Shown here piece by piece: positions 1-7,019 of a stretch of DNA of 19,092 nt (its first letter is position 1; each line of letters starts with the position of its first letter). Position numbers and translations under genes: made by a program. The notes below the pieces were generated by a model that searched no databases, was not told the DNA's origin, and saw nothing but the letters and a program-made list of their open reading frames with translations. Source of the DNA: an uncultured Prevotella sp. (lineage in GTDB: Bacteria; Bacteroidota; Bacteroidia; Bacteroidales; Bacteroidaceae). The stretch spans positions 1 to 19,092 of the forward strand of contig CAKOVA010000036.1 in assembly GCA_934120735.1 (NCBI GenBank). Reading direction: 5' to 3'.

Positions 1-108
1 GAAATCTTGGGATATTTTTCGCTTGGCATGGAACAGTACGGCAGCTTCATCCAAGCAGTGGAGCAGTTCAATAAAGACAAGTACACCAACTACACGAAGA
101 GCGATTAA
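1..108 (+). CDS. C-terminal end of an unidentified protein
   Basis: An open frame runs from the first base to a TAA at 106-108 and encodes 35 residues, including the stretch GYFSLGMEQYGSFIQAVEQF and a polar lysine- and tyrosine-rich end. The start lies outside the window. I do not recognise the family from so short a piece. The next gene begins 9 bases downstream on the same strand, so the two are probably co-transcribed. Confidence 0.6.
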   Translation, partial: EILGYFSLGMEQYGSFIQAVEQFNKDKYTNYTKSD

Positions 109-117
109 AGCAGTTCA

Positions 118-1137
118 ATGGTAAAGAAAAAAGGCGTAGAAATGGAAAATCCAACTAAGAAACAATATCCCGATTTAATGAAGGGCAAGACCCTTATGTA
201 CGTCCACGGCTTTATGTCGTCGGGCCAATCTGGCACGGTAGCCATGCTCAGGGAGCTGTTGCCCCAGGCGAACGTCGTGGCCGAAGACCTGCCGGTGCAT
301 CCCGCTGAGGCGATGGATCTGCTGAGGCAACTGTGCCATAGCCATCAGCCCGACCTCATCATAGGCACCTCCATGGGTGGTATGTATACCGAGATGCTCA
401 CGGGTTACGACCGCATTCTGGTGAATCCGGCCTTCCAGATGGGGCTGACCATGCACGACCACGGCATGATGGGCAAGCAAGTTTTCCAGAATCCCCGCAA
501 AGACGGCGAGACTGAGGTAATCGTTACTAAGTCGTTGGTCAACGAGTACAAGGACATCACCGAGCAGTGTTTCGCCAACGTCACGCCCGAGGAGCAAAGA
601 CGGGTCTATGGGCTTTTTGGCGACAAGGACCCGCTGGTGCACACCTTCGACCTCTTCCGAGATCACTATCCACAGGCCATCCGCTTTCATGGTGCCCACC
701 GGCTTACCGATAAGGTTGCCTTTCACTATCTCATTCCTGTAATTCGCTGGATTGATGACCAACAAGAGGGACGCGAACGCCCCATCGTTTACATCGACTA
801 CGCGACGCTGCACGACAGTTACGGCAAGGCCACGTCGAGCATGCGCAAAGCATATCAGATGCTCATCGAGCGATATGATGTCTATGTGGTGGCTGCTGCG
901 CCTACCAACGACCATTCTTATATTGGCGAGGTGCAGACGTGGGTGGAGGAGTATCTGTCGGCTCCGGCCTACAATCGGGTAATCTTCACCAATCAATCGC
1001 AGCTGCTCTATGGCGACTATCTCATCACCCCCGAGGCGCAAAAAGGTTTCATGGGAACTTGTTTGGCTTATGGAAGTGATGAGTTTAAGACGTGGGAAGA
1101 ACTCATTGTGTACTTCGACCGCCTGGGTGGGCAGTAG
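118..1137 (+). CDS. YqiA-like alpha/beta-hydrolase fused to a degenerate HAD 5'-nucleotidase-like domain
   Basis: The protein has 339 residues in two parts. Residues about 20-215 look like a YqiA/UPF0227 esterase: an oxyanion-type HGF near the start of the domain, the nucleophile elbow GTSMGG with Ser85, an acidic site in GDKDP (Asp169/Asp171) and a likely catalytic His194 in GAH. The substrate is unknown; the family acts on acyl esters in the cytoplasm. Residues about 222-339 match the core of bacterial NT5C-type 5'(3')-deoxyribonucleotidases (the order YDVYVVAAAP, GDYLI, F.GT, GSDEFKTW). However, the HAD residues are lost: the second Asp of motif I is Ala229, motif II Ser/Thr is Ala259-Ala260, the motif III Lys is Ser294 and the motif IV Asp pair is Thr304-Pro305. 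The cap insertion is also nearly absent. The second domain is therefore probably a non-catalytic remnant or binding module (inference). The start is uncertain: ATG at 118, 142 or 178. I took 118 because it follows the preceding stop by 9 bases. Confidence 0.82.
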   Translation: MVKKKGVEMENPTKKQYPDLMKGKTLMYVHGFMSSGQSGTVAMLRELLPQANVVAEDLPVHPAEAMDLLRQLCHSHQPDLIIGTSMGGMYTEMLTGYDRILVNPAFQMGLTMHDHGMMGKQVFQNPRKDGETEVIVTKSLVNEYKDITEQCFANVTPEEQRRVYGLFGDKDPLVHTFDLFRDHYPQAIRFHGAHRLTDKVAFHYLIPVIRWIDDQQEGRERPIVYIDYATLHDSYGKATSSMRKAYQMLIERYDVYVVAAAPTNDHSYIGEVQTWVEEYLSAPAYNRVIFTNQSQLLYGDYLITPEAQKGFMGTCLAYGSDEFKTWEELIVYFDRLGGQ

Positions 1138-1290
1138 CCAATTCTGTTATTGTAGTTTCTGTATTTGGTCGCGTGTCACATAGGTTACGCCATGAACCTT
1201 GGCCAATACAACCCCAAAAACAATAAGCAGTGTTGGAGAATGCGTATTTGACGCACCGAATGACTTATCTTTTTTGCCATCATCCGCTGC

Positions 1291-1758
1291 TTAATAAGTA
1301 GTCTTGTCTTTGCTTTCCATCCACATGTCAAACGCTTTTCGTGCCTCTTCGGGCAGCAAAATCTGCATTTGTTTACGCCGATCGGCTGGTTGGAGGGCAA
1401 TCTCGTGATAGATAAAGTCGTCGTCAAACCCTATGCGTGCAGCATCTTTGCGATTGTTGGCGTAATAGATGCGGTCCAGATGAGCCCAATAGATGGCACC
1501 TAAACACATGGGACAAGGCTCGCAGGAGGTATAAATATCGCAACCAGTGAGGTCGAACGTGCCCAGCTTGCGTGCGGCTTGTCTGATGGCATTCACCTCG
1601 GCGTGCGCCGTTGGGTCGTGGTCTAAGGTAACGGTGTTTGATGCTTCGGCAATGATTTCTCCATCTTTGGCAATCACGGCACCAAAAGGTCCGCCGCCCG
1701 TGCGTACACTTTTTTCAGACAGGGCGATGGCCCTGCGCATGATATCTTGTTGATTCAT
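1291..1758 (-). CDS. guaD: guanine deaminase (CDA-fold)
   Basis: The enzyme deaminates guanine to xanthine and ammonia in purine salvage or catabolism in the cytoplasm. The 155-residue product has the zinc site of the cytidine-deaminase fold: His52 and catalytic Glu54 in HAEVNAI, and Cys82 and Cys85 in SCEPCPMC. The GGPFGAV motif lies near residue 22. What separates it from tRNA adenosine deaminase TadA is its strong resemblance to Bacillus GuaD, including CLGAIYWA, the GFDDDFIYHEI segment and a length close to the 156 residues of that protein. I chose the ATG at 1758, which gives MNQQDIM, over the one at 1809, which would add 17 hydrophobic residues and overlap the promoter. It runs convergent to the esterase gene and divergent from the helicase gene. 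Confidence 0.88.
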   Translation of the reverse strand: MNQQDIMRRAIALSEKSVRTGGGPFGAVIAKDGEIIAEASNTVTLDHDPTAHAEVNAIRQAARKLGTFDLTGCDIYTSCEPCPMCLGAIYWAHLDRIYYANNRKDAARIGFDDDFIYHEIALQPADRRKQMQILLPEEARKAFDMWMESKDKTTY

Positions 1759-1796
1759 CAATGATTTGTTTTGAATAAAGAATGTTATTGTGATGA

Positions 1797-1804
1797 CAAA
1801 TATA
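1797..1804 (-). promoter_or_regulatory. likely -7 element of the guaD promoter
   Basis: Read on the minus strand this is TATATTTG, matching the Bacteroidota -7 consensus TAnnTTTG. It lies 38 bases before the guaD ATG. No convincing -33 TTTG is seen at the usual distance, so confidence is moderate. Confidence 0.45.
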
Positions 1805-1849
1805 CGCAAAATGCCATGAAAAGGGGAGGGACAGTACCATATTTTTGAT

Positions 1850-1857
1850 TATCTTTG
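1850..1857 (+). promoter_or_regulatory. likely -7 element of the nuclease-helicase promoter
   Basis: TATCTTTG fits TAnnTTTG and lies 46 bases before the ATG at 1904. It is back to back with the guaD -7 element 45 bases away. No clear -33 TTG is present; the expected position is a G-rich run. Confidence 0.5.
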
Positions 1858-1903
1858 CAACACGCGTGCAGGCCAAGCCCAAACGAAACACTTTTTAACC
1901 CAC

Positions 1904-4900
1904 ATGCGAAGACGACCCTCGAACCGTGACATGCAGCAATCACAAACTTACATTACAGCCAACGAACTTTATCAGCGCGCAGCCCAAATCCTTGAGGCTG
2001 GCTCTCAAGAGGGTGCGTTGGTCAATAAAATGTTGCACGAGACGTTGGTGATGACGTGTGCCGCAGGTTTGAGAAACACCTCCTATAGCTTTGGTGACCT
2101 CAACGCTCGCGTGGATCATCTGTGTACCCAGCGTGGCTTATCGGCAGCCGATACTCGCGCCGTTCACCAGATGCGACGCCACTCCAACTCGTCATCGCCC
2201 ATCTTACCAGAAGACCTTACCTACGATGTTCGTGCGCTTTGTGTCTTCATCTCGGCAGTGTTCAGAGAGGCTGTTCCTTCTTTTTTAGTCGGCAAAATAC
2301 CCGCTCGTGCTCAACAAGCGCAACAAACATTGCGGTTGGACGAACGCTACATCCGTTGCATCGTGAGGCAATGGGACGAACATTTCATCTGGGTGATGCC
2401 CGATGGGGAAACCGATGAACGCCTTTTGCAAGTAGAATATACCAGTGAGGAGCAGTTTGCCGACCTGTCGTATCTTCATGACATCTTGCGCAAGGGCATG
2501 CCGTTGAATCTCTTGGACTGTCAGGTGAAGGATCATTTGGTTACGCCACGTCGCATCATCGTCATCCCCGACTATCTGGTGGACATCAGTTCACTGGCGA
2601 CATGTTTTACGGAATATGGCCATCATCCAGCCCTCTTCACCATCAACCGCATGAAGGATAAACCCAATACGCGGCATACCATTTTGGGAAACTTTGCCGG
2701 TAGTGCGCTCGATGACATCATCCATGCGCGTGGAGAACGTGCGTTTGACATGGCAGAAACACTGAAAGACAATTACAGGGAGAAGGCTTTGGAATACTGT
2801 ACATGCACCGACCTGGATCCTGTGGCGTTTAAAATGGAGGCCATGAAGCAGGTGCAGAACCTGCAACAAATCGTTGCTGAACTGTTCAAAACCTACAACC
2901 GGGAGCGAGCCTTGCTGGAACCTTCCTTCGTATGTGAGCAGTTGGGCATACAAGGACGTGTGGACATGATGACCACCGACTTCAGATTGCTGGTTGAACA
3001 GAAGTCGGGAAAGAACATGAATCTGGAATATGGCAGCCACAACCGGCATGGCAACCAGCACGTTGAGGCGCACTATGTGCAGGCTCTGCTGTACTATGGC
3101 GTGCTGAGATACAACTTCCGCCTGTCCGACAAGGCCACCCGCATCTTTTTGTTGTACTCGAAATACGCGTTGCCGACAGGCTTGATGGACGTCAGTAGGT
3201 TGGACATGCTCATTCATGAAGCCCTCAAGCTGCGCAATCTCATCGTGGCTGCCGATTATACGAGTGCCCTCGAGGGATTTGAAGGCATGCTGCAGCAGCT
3301 CAATCCACAAACACTGAACACGGAGAAAACCAACACTTACTTCTACAATCGTTTCTTACAGCCGCAGATAGAGGCCATCACGGTGCCGCTGGAGCAAATG
3401 AGTAAGCTGGAAAAATCGTATTTTTGTCGCATGATGACCTTTGTGCTGAAAGAGCAACTCATCTCGAAAACTGGTGCCGTTGATGGCAGTGGGCGCAGCA
3501 ATGCTGACCTGTGGAACATGCCGTTGAGTGAGAAAAAGGAGATGGGAAATATCTATACCGGCCTTACCATTACGCAGAAAAAACGCACCCGCGGTCGGGG
3601 ATTTGATGAAATCACGCTCGCCGTTCCTGATCAAGGTGAAGACTTCCTGCCCAATTTCAGGCGGGGCGACATGGTATATCTGTACGGCTACCATCCCAAC
3701 AGTGAGCCTGACGTGCGTCGGAGCATCCTGTTCAAGGGTTTCATCATGTACGTCAAGACCGATGAGATAGCCGTTCATCTGACAGATGCACAACAGAATG
3801 ATGACCTATTATATACGGTGGAAGAAGGAAAGCGGCATGCCCATCACACGCCTTTGGTGTACGCAGTGGAGCATAGTGCGTCAGATGCGGGTGGCTCAGC
3901 AGCCATACATGCCCTGCATACGCTGATGACTGCCTCGAAAGAGCGGTGCGACTTGTTGCTGGGACAGCGTGAACCACGAGTCAATCACGCCCTGACTTTG
4001 TCCCGAAGTTATCATCCTGACTATGATGACGTGGTACTGAAAGCCAAACAGGCACAAGACTATTTCCTGCTGGTGGGGCCTCCCGGCACGGGTAAAACAT
4101 CGATGGCTCTGCGCTATATGGTGCTGGAAGAGTTGGAAAACCCTGATGCCAACATTCTTCTCATGGCCTATACCAACCGGGCTGTGGATGAGATTTGTGG
4201 CATGTTGTGCGACCAAGGCCTTGATTTTATGCGTTTGGGCAACGAGTACAGCTGTGATCCACGCTTCAAGAGTCATCTTTTGGGACAGGCCATTGATGAC
4301 CATCCCAAGCTGAACGACCTGCGAAAGCGGTTCGCAGGCATGCGCCTCATTGTGAGCACTACGTCGATGATGATGAGCAAGCCCTTCATCTTTACCATCA
4401 AACATTTCAGTCTGGCACTCATTGATGAGGCCAGTCAGATATTGGAACCTAACCTTGTAGGTATTCTGTCGAGCCACGTTTCGACGGAGGGAGGCGCCAG
4501 TTTGGCCCTTGATCATCAACCCAATATTGACAAGTTCATCCTCATTGGCGACTACAAACAGCTGCCCGCTGTGGTTCAGCAAGATGCGTCTGAATCGCAA
4601 GTGACCGATGCCGACTTGCAAAACATCTGCCTGACCGACTGCCGAAACTCACTGTTTGAGCGACTCATCCGATGGGAAGAGCGGCAGGGACGTACCGACT
4701 TCGTGGACACGCTGCGCAAACAAGGCCGCATGCATCCAGCCATTGCCGCCTTTCCCAACAAGATGTTCTATGCCAAAGAGCGGCTGCAGCCCGTTCCATT
4801 GCCGCACCAGGTGGGCGAAGATATCGGTTATACGGCCGTGCCGCAGGATGAGACGGACGCTTTGTTGGTGAGCCATCGGCTACTTTACTATCCCTCCCAC

Positions 4901-5362
4901 TTCACGCAAAACGTGCGGCTCTCTGACAAAGTGAATCCAGACGAGGCCCGAAAGGTGGCCGACTTGCTGCGCCGTATCCATCGGTTAGCGAAAGAAAAGT
5001 TTGACGCACAGAAGACGGTGGGCGTGATTGTGCCTTATCGCAACCAGATTGCAATGGTTCGAAAAGAAATAGAAAAGACAGGTATCTCACAACTCATGCA
5101 AGTGGATGTCGACACAGTGGAGCGTTATCAAGGTAGCCAGCGCGACGTCATCGTCTACTCTTTCACCGTGCAGAACCGCTACCAGTTGGATTTTCTCACG
5201 GCCAATAGCTTTCTGGAAGGGCAGGCTTGGATAGACCGTAAGCTGAATGTAGCCCTGACAAGAGCCCGAAAACAGCTGATTGTGTTGGGCAATGAGGCGG
5301 TGCTGTCGGCTAATCCGCTGTTCAAATTATTGATAGATGACATTCCGGCTCGATTGTGTTAA
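1904..5362 (+). CDS. Dna2-like protein: PD-(D/E)XK nuclease plus SF1 (UPF1-like) helicase
   Basis: The 1152-residue protein combines DNA cutting and ATP-driven unwinding. Residues about 340-400 carry the Cas4/RecB-type nuclease signature: Asp354 in GRVDMM, Glu365 and Lys367 in VEQKSGK, and the motif IV pattern QxxxY at Gln393-Tyr397. The C-terminal third is a complete SF1B helicase: Walker A GPPGTGKT at 725-732, motif II DEAS at 841-844, motif III GDYKQLP at 882-888, an RMHP motif, a motif V-type VERYQGSQRD and motif VI ALTRARK at 1117-1123. Residues 1-330 have no domain I recognise. The order nuclease then helicase matches eukaryotic Dna2 and its bacterial relatives, which process flaps and DNA ends; that role here is inference. 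I did not find a convincing four-cysteine iron-sulfur cluster around the nuclease core. An alternative ATG at 1931 would remove nine residues. The gene appears to be a single transcription unit. Confidence 0.85.
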   Translation: MRRRPSNRDMQQSQTYITANELYQRAAQILEAGSQEGALVNKMLHETLVMTCAAGLRNTSYSFGDLNARVDHLCTQRGLSAADTRAVHQMRRHSNSSSPILPEDLTYDVRALCVFISAVFREAVPSFLVGKIPARAQQAQQTLRLDERYIRCIVRQWDEHFIWVMPDGETDERLLQVEYTSEEQFADLSYLHDILRKGMPLNLLDCQVKDHLVTPRRIIVIPDYLVDISSLATCFTEYGHHPALFTINRMKDKPNTRHTILGNFAGSALDDIIHARGERAFDMAETLKDNYREKALEYCTCTDLDPVAFKMEAMKQVQNLQQIVAELFKTYNRERALLEPSFVCEQLGIQGRVDMMTTDFRLLVEQKSGKNMNLEYGSHNRHGNQHVEAHYVQALLYYGVLRYNFRLSDKATRIFLLYSKYALPTGLMDVSRLDMLIHEALKLRNLIVAADYTSALEGFEGMLQQLNPQTLNTEKTNTYFYNRFLQPQIEAITVPLEQMSKLEKSYFCRMMTFVLKEQLISKTGAVDGSGRSNADLWNMPLSEKKEMGNIYTGLTITQKKRTRGRGFDEITLAVPDQGEDFLPNFRRGDMVYLYGYHPNSEPDVRRSILFKGFIMYVKTDEIAVHLTDAQQNDDLLYTVEEGKRHAHHTPLVYAVEHSASDAGGSAAIHALHTLMTASKERCDLLLGQREPRVNHALTLSRSYHPDYDDVVLKAKQAQDYFLLVGPPGTGKTSMALRYMVLEELENPDANILLMAYTNRAVDEICGMLCDQGLDFMRLGNEYSCDPRFKSHLLGQAIDDHPKLNDLRKRFAGMRLIVSTTSMMMSKPFIFTIKHFSLALIDEASQILEPNLVGILSSHVSTEGGASLALDHQPNIDKFILIGDYKQLPAVVQQDASESQVTDADLQNICLTDCRNSLFERLIRWEERQGRTDFVDTLRKQGRMHPAIAAFPNKMFYAKERLQPVPLPHQVGEDIGYTAVPQDETDALLVSHRLLYYPSHFTQNVRLSDKVNPDEARKVADLLRRIHRLAKEKFDAQKTVGVIVPYRNQIAMVRKEIEKTGISQLMQVDVDTVERYQGSQRDVIVYSFTVQNRYQLDFLTANSFLEGQAWIDRKLNVALTRARKQLIVLGNEAVLSANPLFKLLIDDIPARLC

Positions 5363-5401
5363 CAAATCGAAATGCAGTCAAAATTAAATAAAAAAACAAG
5401 A

Positions 5402-5439
5402 CAAATGTATGGCTGTTACCCAAAAACAGCTTACATTTG
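5402..5439 (+). other. two-part hairpin after the helicase gene, overlapping the next promoter
   Basis: CAAATGTA (5402-5409) pairs with TACATTTG (5432-5439), and after a small internal loop GCTGTT (5412-5417) pairs with AACAGC (5425-5430) around a 7-base loop. It begins 40 bases after the helicase stop. No T-run follows, so it is not a classic terminator. The right arm is identical to the likely -7 element of the next gene. Confidence 0.6.
5432..5439 (+). promoter_or_regulatory. likely -7 element of the beta-barrel gene promoter
   Basis: TACATTTG fits TAnnTTTG and lies 60 bases before the chosen ATG at 5500. The -33 region is not clear. The element forms the right arm of the hairpin at 5402-5439. 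Confidence 0.5.
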
Positions 5440-5499
5440 CTCGTGAGTTCAAATAAAAGATTTACAAATCAGGATTTATTTACAAAAACTAGAACATTT

Positions 5500-6072
5500 A
5501 TGAAAAAAATGATTTTAACAGCAGTTGTACTGCTTTCGTCCGTAGCAACATTTGCACAACGCGCAGTAGGGACAGTTTCTTTGAAGCCGCAGGTAGGTGT
5601 TGTGGGTGCAACAATGACCGAGTTTGAAAAGACAAAGATGAAGGTTGGCTTCACAGCTGGAGCCGAACTGGAGTATCAGGTATCTGACATTTTCAGCCTT
5701 TCTGGAGGTGTAATGTACGCACAAGAAGGCGTGAAGTTTGATACTGGCGTTGACTTCAAAATTGGAAATAAAAAGTTTGAGATAAAGGATGCAAAGACCA
5801 ATCTGGCCTACATCAATGTGCCTGTCATGGCAAACGTATACGTTGTGCCTGGATTGGCAGTGAAATTGGGTGTTCAGCCAGCATTTGCAGTGGACAAAGG
5901 CGGCACCAAGGCTAAAGGTTTCGACCTCGCTATCCCAGTTGGTCTCTCTTATGAGTTCGCCAATGTCGTTATCGACGGACGCTACAATTGGGGTGTAACT
6001 AAGGTTTTCGACAATGTCGATGCTAAAAACAGCGTGTTCCAAGTGACATTAGGTTACAAGTTCGACCTCTAA
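5500..6072 (+). CDS. small outer-membrane beta-barrel protein (PF13568-like)
   Basis: The product has 190 residues. It begins with a clear signal peptide (MKKMILTAVVLLSSVATFAQ) cleaved after Ala or before Gln near residue 20. The rest alternates polar and hydrophobic residues in amphipathic strands and ends in LGYKFDL, as is typical of 8-stranded Bacteroidota barrels of the PorT/outer-membrane beta-barrel group. The function is not predictable from sequence. The frame stays open upstream to 5437, but that extension would bury the signal peptide, so the ATG at 5500 is preferred. It has its own likely promoter and a strong terminator, and so appears monocistronic. Confidence 0.8.
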   Translation: MKKMILTAVVLLSSVATFAQRAVGTVSLKPQVGVVGATMTEFEKTKMKVGFTAGAELEYQVSDIFSLSGGVMYAQEGVKFDTGVDFKIGNKKFEIKDAKTNLAYINVPVMANVYVVPGLAVKLGVQPAFAVDKGGTKAKGFDLAIPVGLSYEFANVVIDGRYNWGVTKVFDNVDAKNSVFQVTLGYKFDL

Positions 6073-6078
6073 AATAGG

Positions 6079-6093
6079 TGGCAGTAACTGCCA
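6079..6093 (+). repeat. perfect inverted repeat just after the beta-barrel stop codon
   Basis: TGGCAGT and ACTGCCA flank a single A, making a 15-base perfect palindrome 6 bases after the stop. The one-base loop is too small for a normal RNA hairpin, although opening a pair or two would allow a short stem. The terminator follows 11 bases later. Confidence 0.5.
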
Positions 6094-6104
6094 AATTATA
6101 CACT

Positions 6105-6132
6105 GAGGCAACCAGCAATGGTTGCCTCTTTT
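6105..6132 (+). terminator. Rho-independent terminator of the beta-barrel gene
   Basis: GAGGCAACC (6105-6113) pairs perfectly with GGTTGCCTC (6120-6128) around a 6-base loop, followed by TTTT. It lies 32 bases after the stop codon. Confidence 0.85.
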
Positions 6133-6170
6133 CGTCTGTCAGCATGCCAACACACTTGACGTATAGACAT

Positions 6171-6195
6171 AAAAAAAGGGGCTCCGCCGAGTCCC
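6171..6195 (-). terminator. terminator of the candidate short RNA
   Basis: On the minus strand GGGACTC pairs with GAGCCCC around GGCG with one A-C mismatch, and is followed by TTTTTTT. The beta-barrel terminator 39 bases away faces the other way. Confidence 0.65.
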
Positions 6196-6234
6196 AATCT
6201 TTGTTAACCTTAAATCTAATACTATGAAAAACAC
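6171..6234 (-). ncRNA. candidate short regulatory RNA, about 64 nt
   Basis: On the minus strand a promoter (6239-6269) is followed by about 38 bases without any reading frame of note and then by a hairpin with a run of seven T. The predicted RNA begins near 6232-6235 and ends at about 6171. Its 5' part contains an AT-rich core, TTTAAGGTTAACAAAGATTG. From memory, a similar core recurs between genes in other Bacteroidales, but I cannot check that here. The downstream neighbour on this strand is only the opposite strand of the beta-barrel gene, so the RNA is not a leader of a visible gene. No ORF, tRNA or known riboswitch explains it. The exact ends are inferred. Confidence 0.5.
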
Positions 6235-6238
6235 GATG

Positions 6239-6269
6239 CAAAGATAAGGTTGTTTAAACGTAATAGCAA
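6239..6269 (-). promoter_or_regulatory. promoter of the candidate short RNA
   Basis: Read on the minus strand: TTG at 6269-6267, 20 bases, then TATCTTTG at 6246-6239. Both elements and the spacing fit the Bacteroidota primary-sigma consensus. Confidence 0.6.
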
Positions 6270-6270
6270 C

Positions 6271-6284
6271 TGTTTGCGCAAACA
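6271..6284. promoter_or_regulatory. perfect 14-bp palindrome, possible operator
   Basis: TGTTTGCGCAAACA reads the same on both strands. It lies one base upstream of the -33 element of the minus-strand RNA promoter, a position suited to a dimeric activator or repressor. The binding protein is unknown. Confidence 0.45.
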
Positions 6285-6385
6285 ATCTTGTTCTAATGCT
6301 CGTTTTTTGATGTAAATCAATTTGATAAGTAAATTGTCCGTTGTCAGAATAGGTCCCCATCATTTAATAAATAATGTGAAAAAAC

Positions 6386-6415
6386 TTGTTTATTGGAAAA
6401 GAATGCCTAACTTTG
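6386..6415 (+). promoter_or_regulatory. greA promoter
   Basis: TTG at 6386-6388, 19 bases, then TAACTTTG at 6408-6415 match the Bacteroidota primary-sigma consensus. The start of transcription would be near 6420, giving a leader of about 115 bases before greA. Confidence 0.7.
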
Positions 6416-6450
6416 CGAAAAGTAAACAACAAGAGAAGACTTAGGAAAAG

Positions 6451-6490
6451 GAATTCCGACACTTTGGTAGATGTCGGAATTCTTTCTTTT
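6451..6490 (+). terminator. terminator-like hairpin in the greA leader (attenuator candidate)
   Basis: GAATTCCGACA (6451-6461) pairs perfectly over 11 bases with TGTCGGAATTC (6472-6482) around a 10-base loop, followed by TTTCTTTT. It lies about 30 bases after the predicted transcription start and 47 bases before the greA ATG. No other plus-strand gene lies between the promoter and this hairpin, so it would stop greA's own transcript. Confidence 0.7.
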
Positions 6491-6537
6491 ATCGTCTTCA
6501 CTAACAGCGATTATTAACAATAAATACTTATAACGTT

Positions 6538-7005
6538 ATGGCTTACATGTCACAAGAAGGCTACGACAATCTTGTAGCCGAGCTTACCCGGCTCGAATCT
6601 ATTGAGCGCCCGAAGGCATCAGCTGCCATCGCAGAAGCGCGTGATAAGGGTGATTTGAGTGAAAACTCTGAATATGACGCTGCCAAGGAAGTGCAGGCGC
6701 ATCTCGAAGATAAAATCAATAAAATGAAACTGACCATCGCCGAGGCGAAGATCGTTGACGTGTCTCGTCTCAGTGCCGATACAGTGCAGATCTTGTCCAA
6801 AGTCGAGATGACCAACATGAAGACGAAGTCTAAAATGGTGTATACCATCGTCAGTGAGAGCGAGGCAGACCTCAAGGCGGGGAAGATATCCATCAAAACG
6901 CCTATCGCACAAGGACTTCTGAACAAGAAAGTGGGTGATGAGGTGGATATTAAAATACCAGCCGGCACCATCAAGCTACGCATTGACAAGATAACAGTTG
7001 AATAA
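6538..7005 (+). CDS. greA: transcription elongation factor GreA
   Basis: GreA binds RNA polymerase and stimulates cleavage of backtracked transcripts so that stalled complexes restart. The 155-residue product is full length. Residues 1-75 form the antiparallel coiled coil; its tip has GDLSENSEYDAAKE with Asp39 and Glu42, which correspond to the acidic pair that reaches the polymerase active site. The C-terminal globular domain includes the ISIKTPIAQGLLNKKVGDEV segment. The start codon ATG at 6538 gives the usual MAYMSQEGYDNL start. A promoter and a terminator-like hairpin in the leader suggest regulation of read-through. The HIT gene follows after 14 bases and is probably co-transcribed. Confidence 0.97.
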   Translation: MAYMSQEGYDNLVAELTRLESIERPKASAAIAEARDKGDLSENSEYDAAKEVQAHLEDKINKMKLTIAEAKIVDVSRLSADTVQILSKVEMTNMKTKSKMVYTIVSESEADLKAGKISIKTPIAQGLLNKKVGDEVDIKIPAGTIKLRIDKITVE

Positions 7006-7019
7006 AAAACGTTAAGACC

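Noticed and set aside
175..1041. 288-residue open frame on the minus strand
   Set aside because: It is antisense to the esterase-HAD gene, whose product shows clear family motifs; the minus-strand translation resembles no family and has skewed His/Val content typical of a shadow frame.
1291..1758. tRNA adenosine deaminase TadA
   Set aside because: The zinc motif is shared, but the C-terminal GFDDDFIYHEI region and overall match favour guanine deaminase.
2591..3310. 239-residue minus-strand frame and the one at 3896-4621 (241 residues)
   Set aside because: Both lie inside the nuclease-helicase gene, whose motifs are continuous on the plus strand; the minus-strand products show no recognisable motif.
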